Translations under genes and position numbers: made by a program
Notes under the pieces: generated by a model
Told to the model about the DNA's origin: nothing
Databases searched by the model: none
What the model saw: the letters and a program-made list of their open reading frames with translations, nothing else
Shown here: positions 18,175 through 27,164 of the stretch, piece after piece
Position numbering within the stretch: position 1 is the stretch's first letter
Layout: each line of letters starts with the position of its first letter
Assembly: GCF_001654455.1 (NCBI RefSeq)
Contig: NZ_CP015772.1
Span: 1,116,001-1,180,000 of the forward strand
Length of the DNA: 64,000 bases
Source: Niabella ginsenosidivorans
GTDB taxonomy: Bacteria; Bacteroidota; Bacteroidia; Chitinophagales; Chitinophagaceae
Direction: 5' to 3'

Positions 18175-19737
18175 TTAATAACTTGAATCTGTATCGTCGT
18201 TGCCCTCGTCTCCATCCAGGTTGATCTGGTAGGAGTACTGGCCGCTATAGCCGGGATAGATACCATCCAGCTGTATGGTGCTGCTCCTGCTGGCTGACAA
18301 TACTTTTGCAAGATCGTCAACGCTTTTGACGGGCTGCCCGTTCACAGCAGTAATGATAAATCCTTTATCAATACGGTTCCGGCTTAATAATCCGTTTGGC
18401 CGGATACTTTTAATTTCAACCCCTCCGGGAATTCTTAACTGGGCGGCTCTTTTTGAATCAACGGTTGCCAGATCCACGCCTAACTGATCGCTCAGTACAC
18501 TTCCTGAATTGATTTTTACATCATTGGGTTTCTCCGTTAATGTAACGTCTGTTGTATATTCTTTACCCCCTCTTAAGTAGCTTAATTTTATTTTGTCGCC
18601 GGGCTGGGCGCTGAATATAGTGCCCCCCATCTGGTTTACGGAAATAATATCAATGCCGTTTACTTTTGTAATAACATCCCCGGCTTTAATACCTGCCTTT
18701 GCAGCGCCCCCGTTGCTTGAAACGCCCAATACGTAAACACCTGCGCCGCTTTGCAACCCTTTGCCTCTTAAGTTTTGGTCGTTCTGAGGATCGGAAGGGG
18801 CATAGCTGATACCAATATAGCCGCGTTTTACATCCCCATATTTGATAATATCGTTTACTACTTTTTTTACAATATTCACAGGAATGGCAAAGGAATAGCC
18901 GGCGTATGTTCCGGTGGGCGCCAGAATAGCGGAATTAATTCCCAGGAGCTGCCCGTTGGTATTGATCAGCGGGCCACCACTGTTCCCCGGGTTTACCGCG
19001 GCATCTGTTTGAATAAAAGACTCTACAGGGGTAAGGCTTTGCTGGCTGTTAATACCAATATTCCTTCCTTTTGCGCTAATGATCCCTGCAGTAACAGTGG
19101 CTTCCAGGTTAAAGGGATAACCAACGGCCAGCACCCATTGTCCTATTTTTGCATCGTCTGAATTGCCGTAGATCATATAGGGCAGGTTATTGGCCTCCAC
19201 CTTTAATACGGCAAGATCAGTGCTCGCATCGCGGCCTACCACTTTTGCATTGTACACTTTACGGCCTTCGTTTAACGTTACTTTTATTTCCGGTGCCACA
19301 CCGTTGCTGCCATCGGAAATAACGTGATTGTTGGTTACAATATAACCGTCCTGGCTAATAATGACACCACTGCCGGAAGCTTTTTGCTCCGGTTGTATCT
19401 GCGGGCCAAAGCCGAACATGTCTCCAAAAAAATCATCGAAAGGGTCACCGCTTCTGCCCCTGTTGGGCAGGTTATTGGTTATTTTTTTGGCAGGGATTTT
19501 TGTTTTTATATGCACCACAGCCGGAATGGCCGATTCAGAAGCCTTTGTAAAATCCGTTGGCTCAGCGGCATTACCATTATTATCAAAAAAGCTGGCATAG
19601 TTTGCAGGCAGCTTTCCATCGGTTGGCGCACCTATCGCAGTGCTGCCGTTACGCACAAATTTTCCATAGAGAAAGATTCCTGCAAAAGCAGATAGTATGC
19701 TCACTACAATCACTAAGAGAAGTTGTTTCCATTTCAT
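18175..19737 (-). CDS. Do-like serine protease (HtrA/DegP)
   Basis: Periplasmic quality-control protease and chaperone of 520 residues. An N-terminal membrane segment (about 5-25) acts as signal or anchor. The trypsin-like triad is H138 (TNNHVIS), D174 (STDLAVLK) and S253 (NPGNSGGP). Two PDZ domains follow (about 300-395 and 410-500). The C-terminus is acidic (DGDEGNDDTDSSY). It is monocistronic and ends at a clear terminator. Sure of the family; DegP, DegQ and DegS types cannot be told apart. Confidence 0.95.
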   Translation of the reverse strand: MKWKQLLLVIVVSILSAFAGIFLYGKFVRNGSTAIGAPTDGKLPANYASFFDNNGNAAEPTDFTKASESAIPAVVHIKTKIPAKKITNNLPNRGRSGDPFDDFFGDMFGFGPQIQPEQKASGSGVIISQDGYIVTNNHVISDGSNGVAPEIKVTLNEGRKVYNAKVVGRDASTDLAVLKVEANNLPYMIYGNSDDAKIGQWVLAVGYPFNLEATVTAGIISAKGRNIGINSQQSLTPVESFIQTDAAVNPGNSGGPLINTNGQLLGINSAILAPTGTYAGYSFAIPVNIVKKVVNDIIKYGDVKRGYIGISYAPSDPQNDQNLRGKGLQSGAGVYVLGVSSNGGAAKAGIKAGDVITKVNGIDIISVNQMGGTIFSAQPGDKIKLSYLRGGKEYTTDVTLTEKPNDVKINSGSVLSDQLGVDLATVDSKRAAQLRIPGGVEIKSIRPNGLLSRNRIDKGFIITAVNGQPVKSVDDLAKVLSASRSSTIQLDGIYPGYSGQYSYQINLDGDEGNDDTDSSY

Positions 19738-19892
19738 TGTTCAGTATATTTTATGTTCATTTTTTCAAAAATTATGCCTTGCGCTCACAAAGTAACAAAG
19801 TATCTATTGTATTCGGAAGTTCTGTCAGTCAGTTTAACAAAGTTTTACTAAAGTTTTCGTACTTTGGCAAGCCGGTCATTATTAAGCGTTTA

Positions 19893-20900
19893 TTATTGTT
19901 GCAGGGAGAGTAAAAATTTCAGGGTATCCTCACCATCTGCATACTGATCTATAGCCGGACTCTGGGCTGTGCCAAAAGGCATATAACCTGATCCTACAAT
20001 GCACTGTACCGAAGGATTGTTTACCAGTTCCCCTACAAGATTCGACCTGTTTTCATAATACCCGTAATTAAGCTGGCTGACCGGTGAGAACAGGGAAGGG
20101 TCTTCTACCAGCAGGATCGCCGCAGTGCTCATATAGTACCGTTTGTTAAGTATGTACAGGGCCAGGTTATAGTCATAATTGTTTTTGTATTTATGCACGT
20201 CCGACAAATAGTCATATTTTTTAAAAACAGCAAGCAGGTGTTCAAAATCATATTGTTCCGGTACAAAAATTTTGGTAACGTTCCTGCATCCCATTCCAAA
20301 ATACAGATGTACATCATCTGCCAGCGCATTTAATTCCTCATCGGTTTCCTTGCCGGTTAAAACTGCTGCCGATGTACGGTTACGCCGGATCAGGCTGGGA
20401 TATTTTGAAAAGTAATATTCAAAGTACCCCGCTGTATTGTCGCTGCCTGTTGCTATATAGGCATCGCATCCTTTTAACAGGGGTGCAAAGGAAATGAGCT
20501 GTTCTGTTTCGGGCGCCCATTCAATCATTTTTTTTACAAGATGGGCGATCAGTATTTCATCTTTTGAAGATGCCTTTATAAGGCTTTTATTGCCACTGAT
20601 AAAAATGCACAACAGGTCATGGAACCCCACCAAAGGAATATTACCTGCCATCACAAGCCCTACAAGCCTGGGGTTGTTCTGCTGCTCACCAAGCGCAGGA
20701 TAGGAACGTACCCATTTTTTTAAAACAGGCTCCTGCAAAAAGCGGGTGGCTATATTTGTAACCGCCCGGTCAATGAATTCCGGAAGAAACCAGCCGTTCT
20801 TTTTAAAGGCCTGTTCTTTTGCCGCCGTCCATGCTGCATCATTCGTTTGCATATAACTGCCCAATTTCACCAATAATGCAATACGTTGTGATAATGTCAT
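19893..20900 (-). CDS. LuxC-like acyl-CoA reductase
   Basis: A 335-residue protein resembling the acyl-CoA reductase (LuxC) fold of the aldehyde dehydrogenase superfamily; it would reduce acyl-CoA or acyl-thioester to aldehyde with NADPH. I chose the ATG at 20900 (MTLSQRIALL) over the in-frame TTG two codons upstream. Visible features are LVMAGNIPLVGFHDLL (nucleotide-binding region) and GMGCRNVTKIFVPE, which contains the candidate catalytic cysteine. It is divergent from the ferredoxin gene with 71 bp between them, a layout compatible with shared regulation. There are no other lux genes, so bioluminescence is not implied. Confidence 0.8.
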   Translation of the reverse strand: MTLSQRIALLVKLGSYMQTNDAAWTAAKEQAFKKNGWFLPEFIDRAVTNIATRFLQEPVLKKWVRSYPALGEQQNNPRLVGLVMAGNIPLVGFHDLLCIFISGNKSLIKASSKDEILIAHLVKKMIEWAPETEQLISFAPLLKGCDAYIATGSDNTAGYFEYYFSKYPSLIRRNRTSAAVLTGKETDEELNALADDVHLYFGMGCRNVTKIFVPEQYDFEHLLAVFKKYDYLSDVHKYKNNYDYNLALYILNKRYYMSTAAILLVEDPSLFSPVSQLNYGYYENRSNLVGELVNNPSVQCIVGSGYMPFGTAQSPAIDQYADGEDTLKFLLSLQQ

Positions 20901-20971
20901 TAGCAATGATTAATTTTGCACAAAATAAAAGATTAGAGAGAACTTTCAAGTAAATAATAATTTTTTCAGAT

Positions 20972-21319
20972 ATGGCTATAAAAATAACAGAAGAGTGTAT
21001 CAACTGCGGCGCCTGTGAACCTGAATGTCCCAACAATGCAATTTATGAAGGCGGTGTGGAATGGACAATCTCTGATGGTAACTCGGTAACCGGCGAATAT
21101 AAGCTTTTTAATGGTAGCATAGTAGATGCTCATTATAAAAACCCCCCTATCAGCGATGATACTTATTATATAGTTCCTGATAAATGCACAGAATGCCAGG
21201 GGTTTCATGAAGAGCCCCAATGCGCATCTGTTTGCCCGGTTGACTGCTGTGTGCCGGATGAAATGTACCAGGAAACAGTGGAGGAATTACTGGCAAAGAA
21301 AGAACGGTTACACCTTTAA
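20972..21319 (+). CDS. 2x[4Fe-4S] ferredoxin
   Basis: A 115-residue electron carrier. The first cluster motif is C9-x2-C12-x2-C15-x3-C19-P. The second is the longer form C-x2-C-x8-C-x3-C-P (CTECQGFHEEPQCASVCP), typical of the Chromatium/YfhL-type bacterial ferredoxin. It is divergent from the acyl-CoA reductase and ends at a strong terminator. Confidence 0.93.
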   Translation: MAIKITEECINCGACEPECPNNAIYEGGVEWTISDGNSVTGEYKLFNGSIVDAHYKNPPISDDTYYIVPDKCTECQGFHEEPQCASVCPVDCCVPDEMYQETVEELLAKKERLHL

Positions 21320-21340
21320 TGATCAGCAGATGTTAAATAC

Positions 21341-21374
21341 AGGCTTTCTGCCATTGGCAGTGAAGCCTTTTTTT
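21341..21374 (+). terminator. Terminator after ferredoxin
   Basis: A two-part stem, aggctt/aagcct then ctgcc/ggcag, has a 3-nt loop (21341-21368) and an 8-nt T run. It lies 21 bp past the ferredoxin stop and before ddl. Confidence 0.8.
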
Positions 21375-21392
21375 TACCACAAATAAACAGAT

Positions 21393-22379
21393 ATGAAGAA
21401 GAATATTGCATTGGTAACCGGCGGTTTTTCCGGAGAATCCGTTATTTCCTACAAAAGCGCAGCAACGATTGATAAAAACCTCAGCAGGGAGCAGTATAAT
21501 GTTTATATTATTGACGTAAATAAGGACGGCTGGTTTTATACCAACAATGCAGGGAAGAAGATACCCGTGGATAAAAATGATTTCAGTATTATTAAAGATG
21601 GAAAAAAAATAACCTTTGATGCGGCGTTGATCGGCATGCATGGTACACCGGGCGAGGATGGAAAATTACAGGGATATTTTGATATGCTGGGGATCCCTTA
21701 TACCGGCTGTGATGCCACTACTTCTGCAATCACGTTCAACAAACGGTATGCCGTTGCCGTGGCAAAGATGGCAGGCATCGGGGTGGCGGCGTCCATGCAT
21801 TTACAGGCACATACACCGGTAGCACCGGCTGAGATCCTGGAACAACTAAGGCTTCCCCTGTTTGTAAAGCCCAATAACGGCGGCTCCAGCATTGGTATGA
21901 GCAAGGTATTGAAGGCAGAGGAGCTGCAGCCCGCTATTGAAAAAGCATTTAAAGAAGACAGCCAGGTACTAGTGGAAGAGATGATCACCGGCCGTGAATT
22001 TACGGTTGGGGTATACAAATCTAAAGGCCAGATCATTGTGCTGCCGTTTACCGAAGTAAAGGCGCATGATGACAAGGTGTTTTTTGATTTTGAAGCAAAA
22101 TATGAAGGGAAATCCTCAGAAATAACGCCGGCAGTAGTAGACGAAGCTATTGCAGAAAAGGTGCGTGCTGCTGCAAAAAAAGTATATGAGGTGTTCAATT
22201 GCAGGGGCGTCATAAGGATTGATTTTATTTATAACGAGGCAGAAGGCCGCCCTTTTATGCTTGAAGTCAATACCATACCCGGTCAGAGCGCCGCAAGCAT
22301 TGTACCTCAGCAGGTAGCCGCCGCCGGGGGCCATCTTACAGATTTTTATTCCCTGCTGATAGAAGAATGTTTTTCTTAA
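21393..22379 (+). CDS. ddl: D-alanine--D-alanine ligase
   Basis: ATP-grasp ligase that makes the D-Ala-D-Ala end of the peptidoglycan precursor in the cytoplasm. The 328 residues carry TGGFSGE at the N-terminus, GMHGTPGEDGKLQGYFDML, the KPNNGGSSIGMS substrate/ATP loop, and LEVNTIPGQS at the metal site. Length and motifs fit the family. It is followed after 30 bp by the PASTA gene and then the rhodanese gene in one direction, so the three probably form an operon. Confidence 0.95.
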   Translation: MKKNIALVTGGFSGESVISYKSAATIDKNLSREQYNVYIIDVNKDGWFYTNNAGKKIPVDKNDFSIIKDGKKITFDAALIGMHGTPGEDGKLQGYFDMLGIPYTGCDATTSAITFNKRYAVAVAKMAGIGVAASMHLQAHTPVAPAEILEQLRLPLFVKPNNGGSSIGMSKVLKAEELQPAIEKAFKEDSQVLVEEMITGREFTVGVYKSKGQIIVLPFTEVKAHDDKVFFDFEAKYEGKSSEITPAVVDEAIAEKVRAAAKKVYEVFNCRGVIRIDFIYNEAEGRPFMLEVNTIPGQSAASIVPQQVAAAGGHLTDFYSLLIEECFS

Positions 22380-22409
22380 ATACTATATTTACCAAATATA
22401 ATTTAAGGA

Positions 22410-23249
22410 ATGTTTAAATTTATTACGAGCAGGCCACTGTGGGTAAATATACTGGCTGGTGTTATTCTGGCATTAGCCGTGTTTTGCCTGGTGATCCTTT
22501 CGCTGGGATGGCTGACCAATCATAATGACTCCAAAACAGTGCCACCGGTTCTTGGAAAAACATTGCCGCAGGCTGAAAAGATCCTGAGCGACGCCGGGTT
22601 TACCGTTGAAGTGCAGGACAGCGTTTTTATCGACAGTCTGAAGCCGTTGCAGATAGTGCGCCAGGTGCCGGATGAATACGAAGTGGTAAAATCAAACAGA
22701 ACTGTTTACTTAACCGTGAACCGTGCTATTCCCCCCCTGGTTGAAATGCCCAATATTGTGGGGTACAGTTTAAGAAGCGCAGAACTGACCTTGCAGAACC
22801 TGGGGCTAAAGTTGGGCGATACCACGTTCAGGCCGGACTTTGCCAAGAACTCCGTGCTGCAGCAATTATATAACGGTGTAGATATTCAGCCGGGCGCCAA
22901 GATCCGCGTTGGTTCAAAGATCGACCTTGTTATCGGCAATGGTTTAGGCAGCTCGGTGGCTGTGCCCAACCTCATCGGCCTTACCTATGCAGAGGCCAAG
23001 ACAGTGCTGAGCGATAAAGGGATCGGGTTAGGTTCCGTGATCATTTCCGGCGGGGTTACAGATACAAGCGGCGCCTTTGTTTATAAACAAAGCCCGGACC
23101 GGTTTGATATAGATGGCAGCCGGAAGTCGATCAGGCCCGGTCAGATCATTGATGTATGGTTAAGCGTGGAACGGCCGGTAGTAGACTCAACGGGTGCTTC
23201 AAACAACGGGCAGCTTAAAGATTCCCTTCAGGAAAAAGAACAGCAGTAA
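22410..23249 (+). CDS. Membrane-anchored triple-PASTA protein
   Basis: A 279-residue protein with a short cytoplasmic N-terminus, one membrane helix (about 12-35) and three PASTA repeats (about 40-107, 110-178 and 182-252) outside the membrane. PASTA domains bind peptidoglycan or muropeptide in penicillin-binding proteins and Ser/Thr kinases. Here there is no kinase or transpeptidase domain. Its place directly after ddl supports a cell-wall role, by inference. Confidence 0.88.
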   Translation: MFKFITSRPLWVNILAGVILALAVFCLVILSLGWLTNHNDSKTVPPVLGKTLPQAEKILSDAGFTVEVQDSVFIDSLKPLQIVRQVPDEYEVVKSNRTVYLTVNRAIPPLVEMPNIVGYSLRSAELTLQNLGLKLGDTTFRPDFAKNSVLQQLYNGVDIQPGAKIRVGSKIDLVIGNGLGSSVAVPNLIGLTYAEAKTVLSDKGIGLGSVIISGGVTDTSGAFVYKQSPDRFDIDGSRKSIRPGQIIDVWLSVERPVVDSTGASNNGQLKDSLQEKEQQ

Positions 23250-23275
23250 TAAATAAAAACTTTAACTTTAAAATT

Positions 23276-23584
23276 ATGAATACAATAACGGTTGAAGAAT
23301 TAAAGAAAAAGATCGACAGCGGTGAGCCGGTTCATCTGATTGATGTACGGGAACCTGCTGAATATGAAGAATATAATATCGGCGCCCGGCTCATTCCGCT
23401 GGGGAAGATCCAGAATATGGAAATAGATGAGCTGGAGCCGCTGAAAGAAGAGGAATTATTTATTCATTGCCGTAGCGGAAAGAGAAGCGCAATGGCCTGC
23501 CAGTTGCTGGAATCAATGGGCTTTAAAAATACGGTAAATGTGGAAGGCGGGGTTCTGGCATGGCAGGAAGCTTTTGATCATTAA
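23276..23584 (+). CDS. Single-domain rhodanese
   Basis: A 102-residue rhodanese-like sulfurtransferase. The active-site loop is HCRSGKRS with C65, and VREPAEYEEYNIGA is the usual N-terminal signature. It is the last gene of the ddl-PASTA-rhodanese group. The physiological acceptor is unknown. It ends at a bidirectional terminator. Confidence 0.92.
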   Translation: MNTITVEELKKKIDSGEPVHLIDVREPAEYEEYNIGARLIPLGKIQNMEIDELEPLKEEELFIHCRSGKRSAMACQLLESMGFKNTVNVEGGVLAWQEAFDH

Positions 23585-23608
23585 AAAACCGCAGATCGGT
23601 AATAAAAA

Positions 23609-23637
23609 AGTGCCTGTTCAACAGAGGCACTTTTTTT
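23609..23637. terminator. Bidirectional terminator between rhodanese and GLPGLI copy C
   Basis: A 7-bp stem (agtgcct/aggcact, 23609-23615 with 23625-23631) is flanked by an A run upstream and a T run downstream, serving both converging genes. Confidence 0.8.
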
Positions 23638-23643
23638 ATGCAG

Positions 23644-24300
23644 CTATTCTTCTTTTTTGTTTTCGCCTGTGTAGGGGACAACGCGGTAGCCGGACTCGGG
23701 CAAATCGAATTTGGACATGGGAACCGCTCCGAAATCAATAGAGGAAACGGTATAGATCACCTTGGTGCTTCCCTGTGCCGCTTCATATTCCATTGCAAGC
23801 CCGGGAAGGTTCTTATTGATATACTGGAACTCATTGTTGACAGGTACAAGGTCCTTTGTAAAATAAACTGTAAAGGTAGTACCGTCACTCAGCTTGCCAA
23901 TAGCCTTCTGGCAATTATAAGTGGCTATTGTTTTAAATTCATTCTCAATTGTATATGTAACGTTGTCGTACTTCTTATTCCTGTTCTTCCAGTCATTGGC
24001 CGTAAGGTTGATCATATATTTCTGGTCACCATAATCTTTCAGAATGGTAACAGCGCCTGTTTTCCCGTCAATAATGGTAGACTGTGTGCCCAGGGAGCTG
24101 ATCAGATCCGAACGGCTGGAATTTCCCTTCAGATAAACCACATTGGTGGCCCCGTCCATCATTGCAGCAGCCGAAGGCTTATCATTATTGGTATTGATCA
24201 CCACATCATAATAAATCGTGCCCTCAGTTAGTTTTTTTTGCCCCCAAACAGCTATGCTCAGTATCCCGCCCAGTAATAATGTGAATCCTATTTTTTTCAT
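23644..24300 (-). CDS. GLPGLI-like exported protein, copy C
   Basis: About 218 residues, exported by a signal peptide (MKKIGFTLLLGGILSIAVWG). I chose the ATG at 24300 over the in-frame TTG three codons upstream. The signature is weaker (NLPGLAMEYE) than in copies A and B, and there is no matching barrel gene beside it. It converges on the rhodanese gene with a shared terminator. It may equally belong to the related DUF4412-type periplasmic proteins. Function unknown. Confidence 0.75.
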   Translation of the reverse strand: MKKIGFTLLLGGILSIAVWGQKKLTEGTIYYDVVINTNNDKPSAAAMMDGATNVVYLKGNSSRSDLISSLGTQSTIIDGKTGAVTILKDYGDQKYMINLTANDWKNRNKKYDNVTYTIENEFKTIATYNCQKAIGKLSDGTTFTVYFTKDLVPVNNEFQYINKNLPGLAMEYEAAQGSTKVIYTVSSIDFGAVPMSKFDLPESGYRVVPYTGENKKEE

Positions 24301-24517
24301 CTCAGTCAATTATGAGGTTTAGACGCATACCCTGCCTAAACAGTTGCGTACAGAAAATTGAAAACCGGTTTAAGCCCAAATATTTACAGGTGTTGTTTTA
24401 AAAGACAAAAATACAATTATTCGCAGGGCTTCCGCTCTGTCTGTTCATTAAATCCTGGTGATGTTTTACTTCATATTTCATCAATTTACCTTAATTTCGG
24501 CGAAAATAAAATAGGTA

Positions 24518-26152
24518 ATGGCTGAGAAGATATTAATGCCCCGTTTGAGTGATACCATGACTGAAGGGGTGATTGCAGACTGGCATAAAAAAGTGGGTGA
24601 TCCTGTTAAAAAAGGCGACCTGTTGGCAGAGATCGAAACGGATAAAGCAACCATGGAGCTGGAAAGCTATAAAGACGGTGTTATTTTATACCTGGGCGCT
24701 CCCAAGGGCTCTAAATTGCAGGTGGATGACCTTTTAGCCATTGTGGGTGAAGCCGGGGAAGATATTTCAGGTCTTGTTGGCGGAAACGGAGCTTCTTCAA
24801 AAGAAGCTGCCTCAAAACCAGAAACCCAAAAGGAGGCGGCAGCTCCTCAACAGGAGGCCCCCAAAGCTGAAAAAAAGCCTTCTGCTGATGTTTCCGGGAT
24901 GGAAGAAGTAGTGCTGATGCCCCGCCTGAGCGATACCATGACTGAAGGTGTGATTGCCAGTTGGGCTAAAAATGTGGGAGATGCTGTTAAAAAAGGGGAT
25001 CTGCTGGCGGAAATTGAAACAGATAAGGCCACCATGGAGCTGGAAAGCTATAAAAACGGAACCTTATTATACCAGGGCGCAAAGAAAGGCGAAAAAATAC
25101 AGGTGAACGACCTGCTTTGCATCATAGGGGACCCTTCAAAAGTGGATGTTGATGCAATCGTAGCGGCCGTAAAAGGCGGCGGGGCTGCACCGGCAACCGC
25201 CGATGCCGGAAGCGAAGCAGCACCTGCAGCACAGGAAACAACTGCTCCCGCAGCAGAACAGCCGGCGGCGGCACAGTCCGCTTCTTCTGCGGACGGGCGC
25301 ATCAAAGCCTCTCCTCTGGCAAAAAAACTGGCGGCTGAAAAAGGAATTGATCTCAGCCAGGTGCAGGGAAGCGGTGATAACGGGCGTATTATAAAATCGG
25401 ATATTGACAATTACAAACCTGGTGCCGCGGCACCGGCCCAGCCCGAAATAGCTGCCGCCCCTGCCGGACAGGTGAGCTTTGAGGATGTACCGGTTTCCCA
25501 GATGCGTAAAGTAATTGCAAAGCGTTTGGCGGAAAGCAAATTCACTGCCCCGCATTTCTACCTGACTATGCAAATTGACATGGATAACGCTGTAGCCAGC
25601 CGCGCCCGGATCAATGAGACCAGCCCTGTAAAAATATCTTTTAATGATTTTGTTTTAAAAGCCTGCGCCATTGCGTTAAAAAAACATCCTGCCATTAACA
25701 GCAGTTGGCTGGGCGATAAAATTCGTACCAACCATCACATCAATATTGGTGTGGCCGTAGCTGTGGAAGAAGGTTTGTTAGTGCCGGTGGTGCGCTTTGC
25801 TGATACAAAGTCACTGTCGCAAATTGCTGTAGAGGTAAAAGAGTTTGCCAAAAAAGCAAAAGACAAAAAATTACAGCCATCGGATTGGGAAGGTAACACC
25901 TTCACCATTTCCAACCTGGGTATGTTTGGGATAGATGAGTTTACGGCAATTATTAATCCTCCGGATGCCTGTATCCTGGCCATTGGCGGTATTGCACAGG
26001 TACCTGTTGTAAAGAACGGGGCAGTTGTTCCCGGAAATATAATGAAAGTTACTTTAAGCTGCGATCACCGGGTGGTAGATGGCGCCAAAGGGGCAGCCTT
26101 CCTGCAAACGCTCAAAGAGCTGCTGGAAGAGCCTTTAAGAATGCTGGTTTAA
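24518..26152 (+). CDS. Pyruvate dehydrogenase E2, dihydrolipoyl acetyltransferase
   Basis: Core of the pyruvate dehydrogenase complex, transferring acetyl groups from lipoyl arms to CoA. The 544 residues contain two lipoyl domains (lipoyl lysines K43 and K170, both ETDKATME), each followed by an Ala/Pro/Glu-rich linker, then a peripheral subunit-binding domain (about 260-300) and the catalytic domain ending SCDHRVVDGAKGA with the active His and Asp. No E1 or E3 gene is adjacent. Two lipoyl domains and the MPRLSDTM start favour PDH over 2-oxoglutarate dehydrogenase. Confidence 0.94.
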   Translation: MAEKILMPRLSDTMTEGVIADWHKKVGDPVKKGDLLAEIETDKATMELESYKDGVILYLGAPKGSKLQVDDLLAIVGEAGEDISGLVGGNGASSKEAASKPETQKEAAAPQQEAPKAEKKPSADVSGMEEVVLMPRLSDTMTEGVIASWAKNVGDAVKKGDLLAEIETDKATMELESYKNGTLLYQGAKKGEKIQVNDLLCIIGDPSKVDVDAIVAAVKGGGAAPATADAGSEAAPAAQETTAPAAEQPAAAQSASSADGRIKASPLAKKLAAEKGIDLSQVQGSGDNGRIIKSDIDNYKPGAAAPAQPEIAAAPAGQVSFEDVPVSQMRKVIAKRLAESKFTAPHFYLTMQIDMDNAVASRARINETSPVKISFNDFVLKACAIALKKHPAINSSWLGDKIRTNHHINIGVAVAVEEGLLVPVVRFADTKSLSQIAVEVKEFAKKAKDKKLQPSDWEGNTFTISNLGMFGIDEFTAIINPPDACILAIGGIAQVPVVKNGAVVPGNIMKVTLSCDHRVVDGAKGAAFLQTLKELLEEPLRMLV

Positions 26153-26175
26153 GCTATAAAAATAAAAAGGAATCT

Positions 26176-26206
26176 ACAGGCTGCAACCTTTTAAGGAGCA
26201 GCCTGT
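26176..26206 (+). terminator. Possible terminator after PDH E2
   Basis: A 9-bp perfect stem (acaggctgc/gcagcctgt) lies 24 bp past the E2 stop, but the following tract is only moderately T-rich, so its strength is uncertain. Confidence 0.45.
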
Positions 26207-26228
26207 TCTATTATAAGGGGCTATTAAA

Positions 26229-26591
26229 ATGGGTAAAAAAACAATAGTATTGGGAGCATCTGAAAACCCTGCGCGTTACAGCAATATGGCGGTAAAGCGG
26301 TTGCGTGCGCATCAGCATGAGGTTATAGCCATCGGTAAAAAAGAAGGGCGGATAGAAGACGTGCCGGTTCATAATAAAAAGATGGAAGAACAGGCTGTAG
26401 ATACGGTTACTCTTTACCTGAACCGTGAGCATCAGAAACAATATGAGGATTATATTTTAGACCTGCATCCCAAAAGGATCATTTTTAACCCCGGGGCAGA
26501 AAATCCGGAACTGGCGCAGAAGGCGAAAGAACAGGGCATTGAACCTGTTGAGGCCTGTACCCTGGTATTGCTTTCCACCAACCAGTTTTAA
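26229..26591 (+). CDS. CoA-binding (YccU-type) protein
   Basis: A 120-residue single Rossmann-fold protein of the CoA-binding family. The N-terminus KTIVLGASENPARYS and the end NPGAENPELAQKA match the family's nucleotide-binding ends. Function not established. It lies 77 bp after PDH E2 and 33 bp before yceI on the same strand. Confidence 0.87.
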   Translation: MGKKTIVLGASENPARYSNMAVKRLRAHQHEVIAIGKKEGRIEDVPVHNKKMEEQAVDTVTLYLNREHQKQYEDYILDLHPKRIIFNPGAENPELAQKAKEQGIEPVEACTLVLLSTNQF

Positions 26592-26624
26592 TAAAACCAG
26601 TTGAAACTTTTAAATAATTGATTT

Positions 26625-27164
26625 ATGAAGAAGATAATTCTTGCCTTCTGTGCCTTATTGTTTACACAAATAAACCTGTCGGCGCAGGTGCTGAAACCGG
26701 TGGATGCCGAAAGTAAGGTCGCTTTTGTGATAAAGAATATGGGAATGGACGTAAACGGAACATTGAAGGGGCTAAAGGGAACGATCCAGATAGATCCATC
26801 CAATGCGGGTAAAAGTAATTTTGATGTAACTGTAGATGTAAACACCATCAATACAGGTATTGAAAAAAGAGATCATCACCTGAAAGGCTCCGATTTTTTT
26901 GATGCCGCAAAATATCCGGAGATCCGCCTTCAGTCAAAAAGAATATTACACAAATCCGGTGATACGTATTATGCAGAAGCTGTTTTAACCATGCATGGTA
27001 TTTCAAAGGAGATAAAGTTTGATTTTATTGCAAAGCCGGTGGCGGGTGGTTATCAGTTCACTGGTGGATTTTCCCTGATCCGGCAGGACTATAAGATCGG
27101 TGGCAATAGCATGACAATGAGTGATAAGGTAAATGTAGTGCTTTCTGTAACAGCTAAAAAATAG
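26625..27164 (+). CDS. YceI family periplasmic protein
   Basis: A 179-residue YceI-fold lipocalin-like beta-barrel with a signal peptide (1-21, ending LSAQ). Family hallmarks are KSNFDVTVDVNTINTGIEKRD and HLKGSDFFDAAKYPE. YceI proteins bind long isoprenoid or other lipids in the periplasm; the ligand here is not known. Confidence 0.92.
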   Translation: MKKIILAFCALLFTQINLSAQVLKPVDAESKVAFVIKNMGMDVNGTLKGLKGTIQIDPSNAGKSNFDVTVDVNTINTGIEKRDHHLKGSDFFDAAKYPEIRLQSKRILHKSGDTYYAEAVLTMHGISKEIKFDFIAKPVAGGYQFTGGFSLIRQDYKIGGNSMTMSDKVNVVLSVTAKK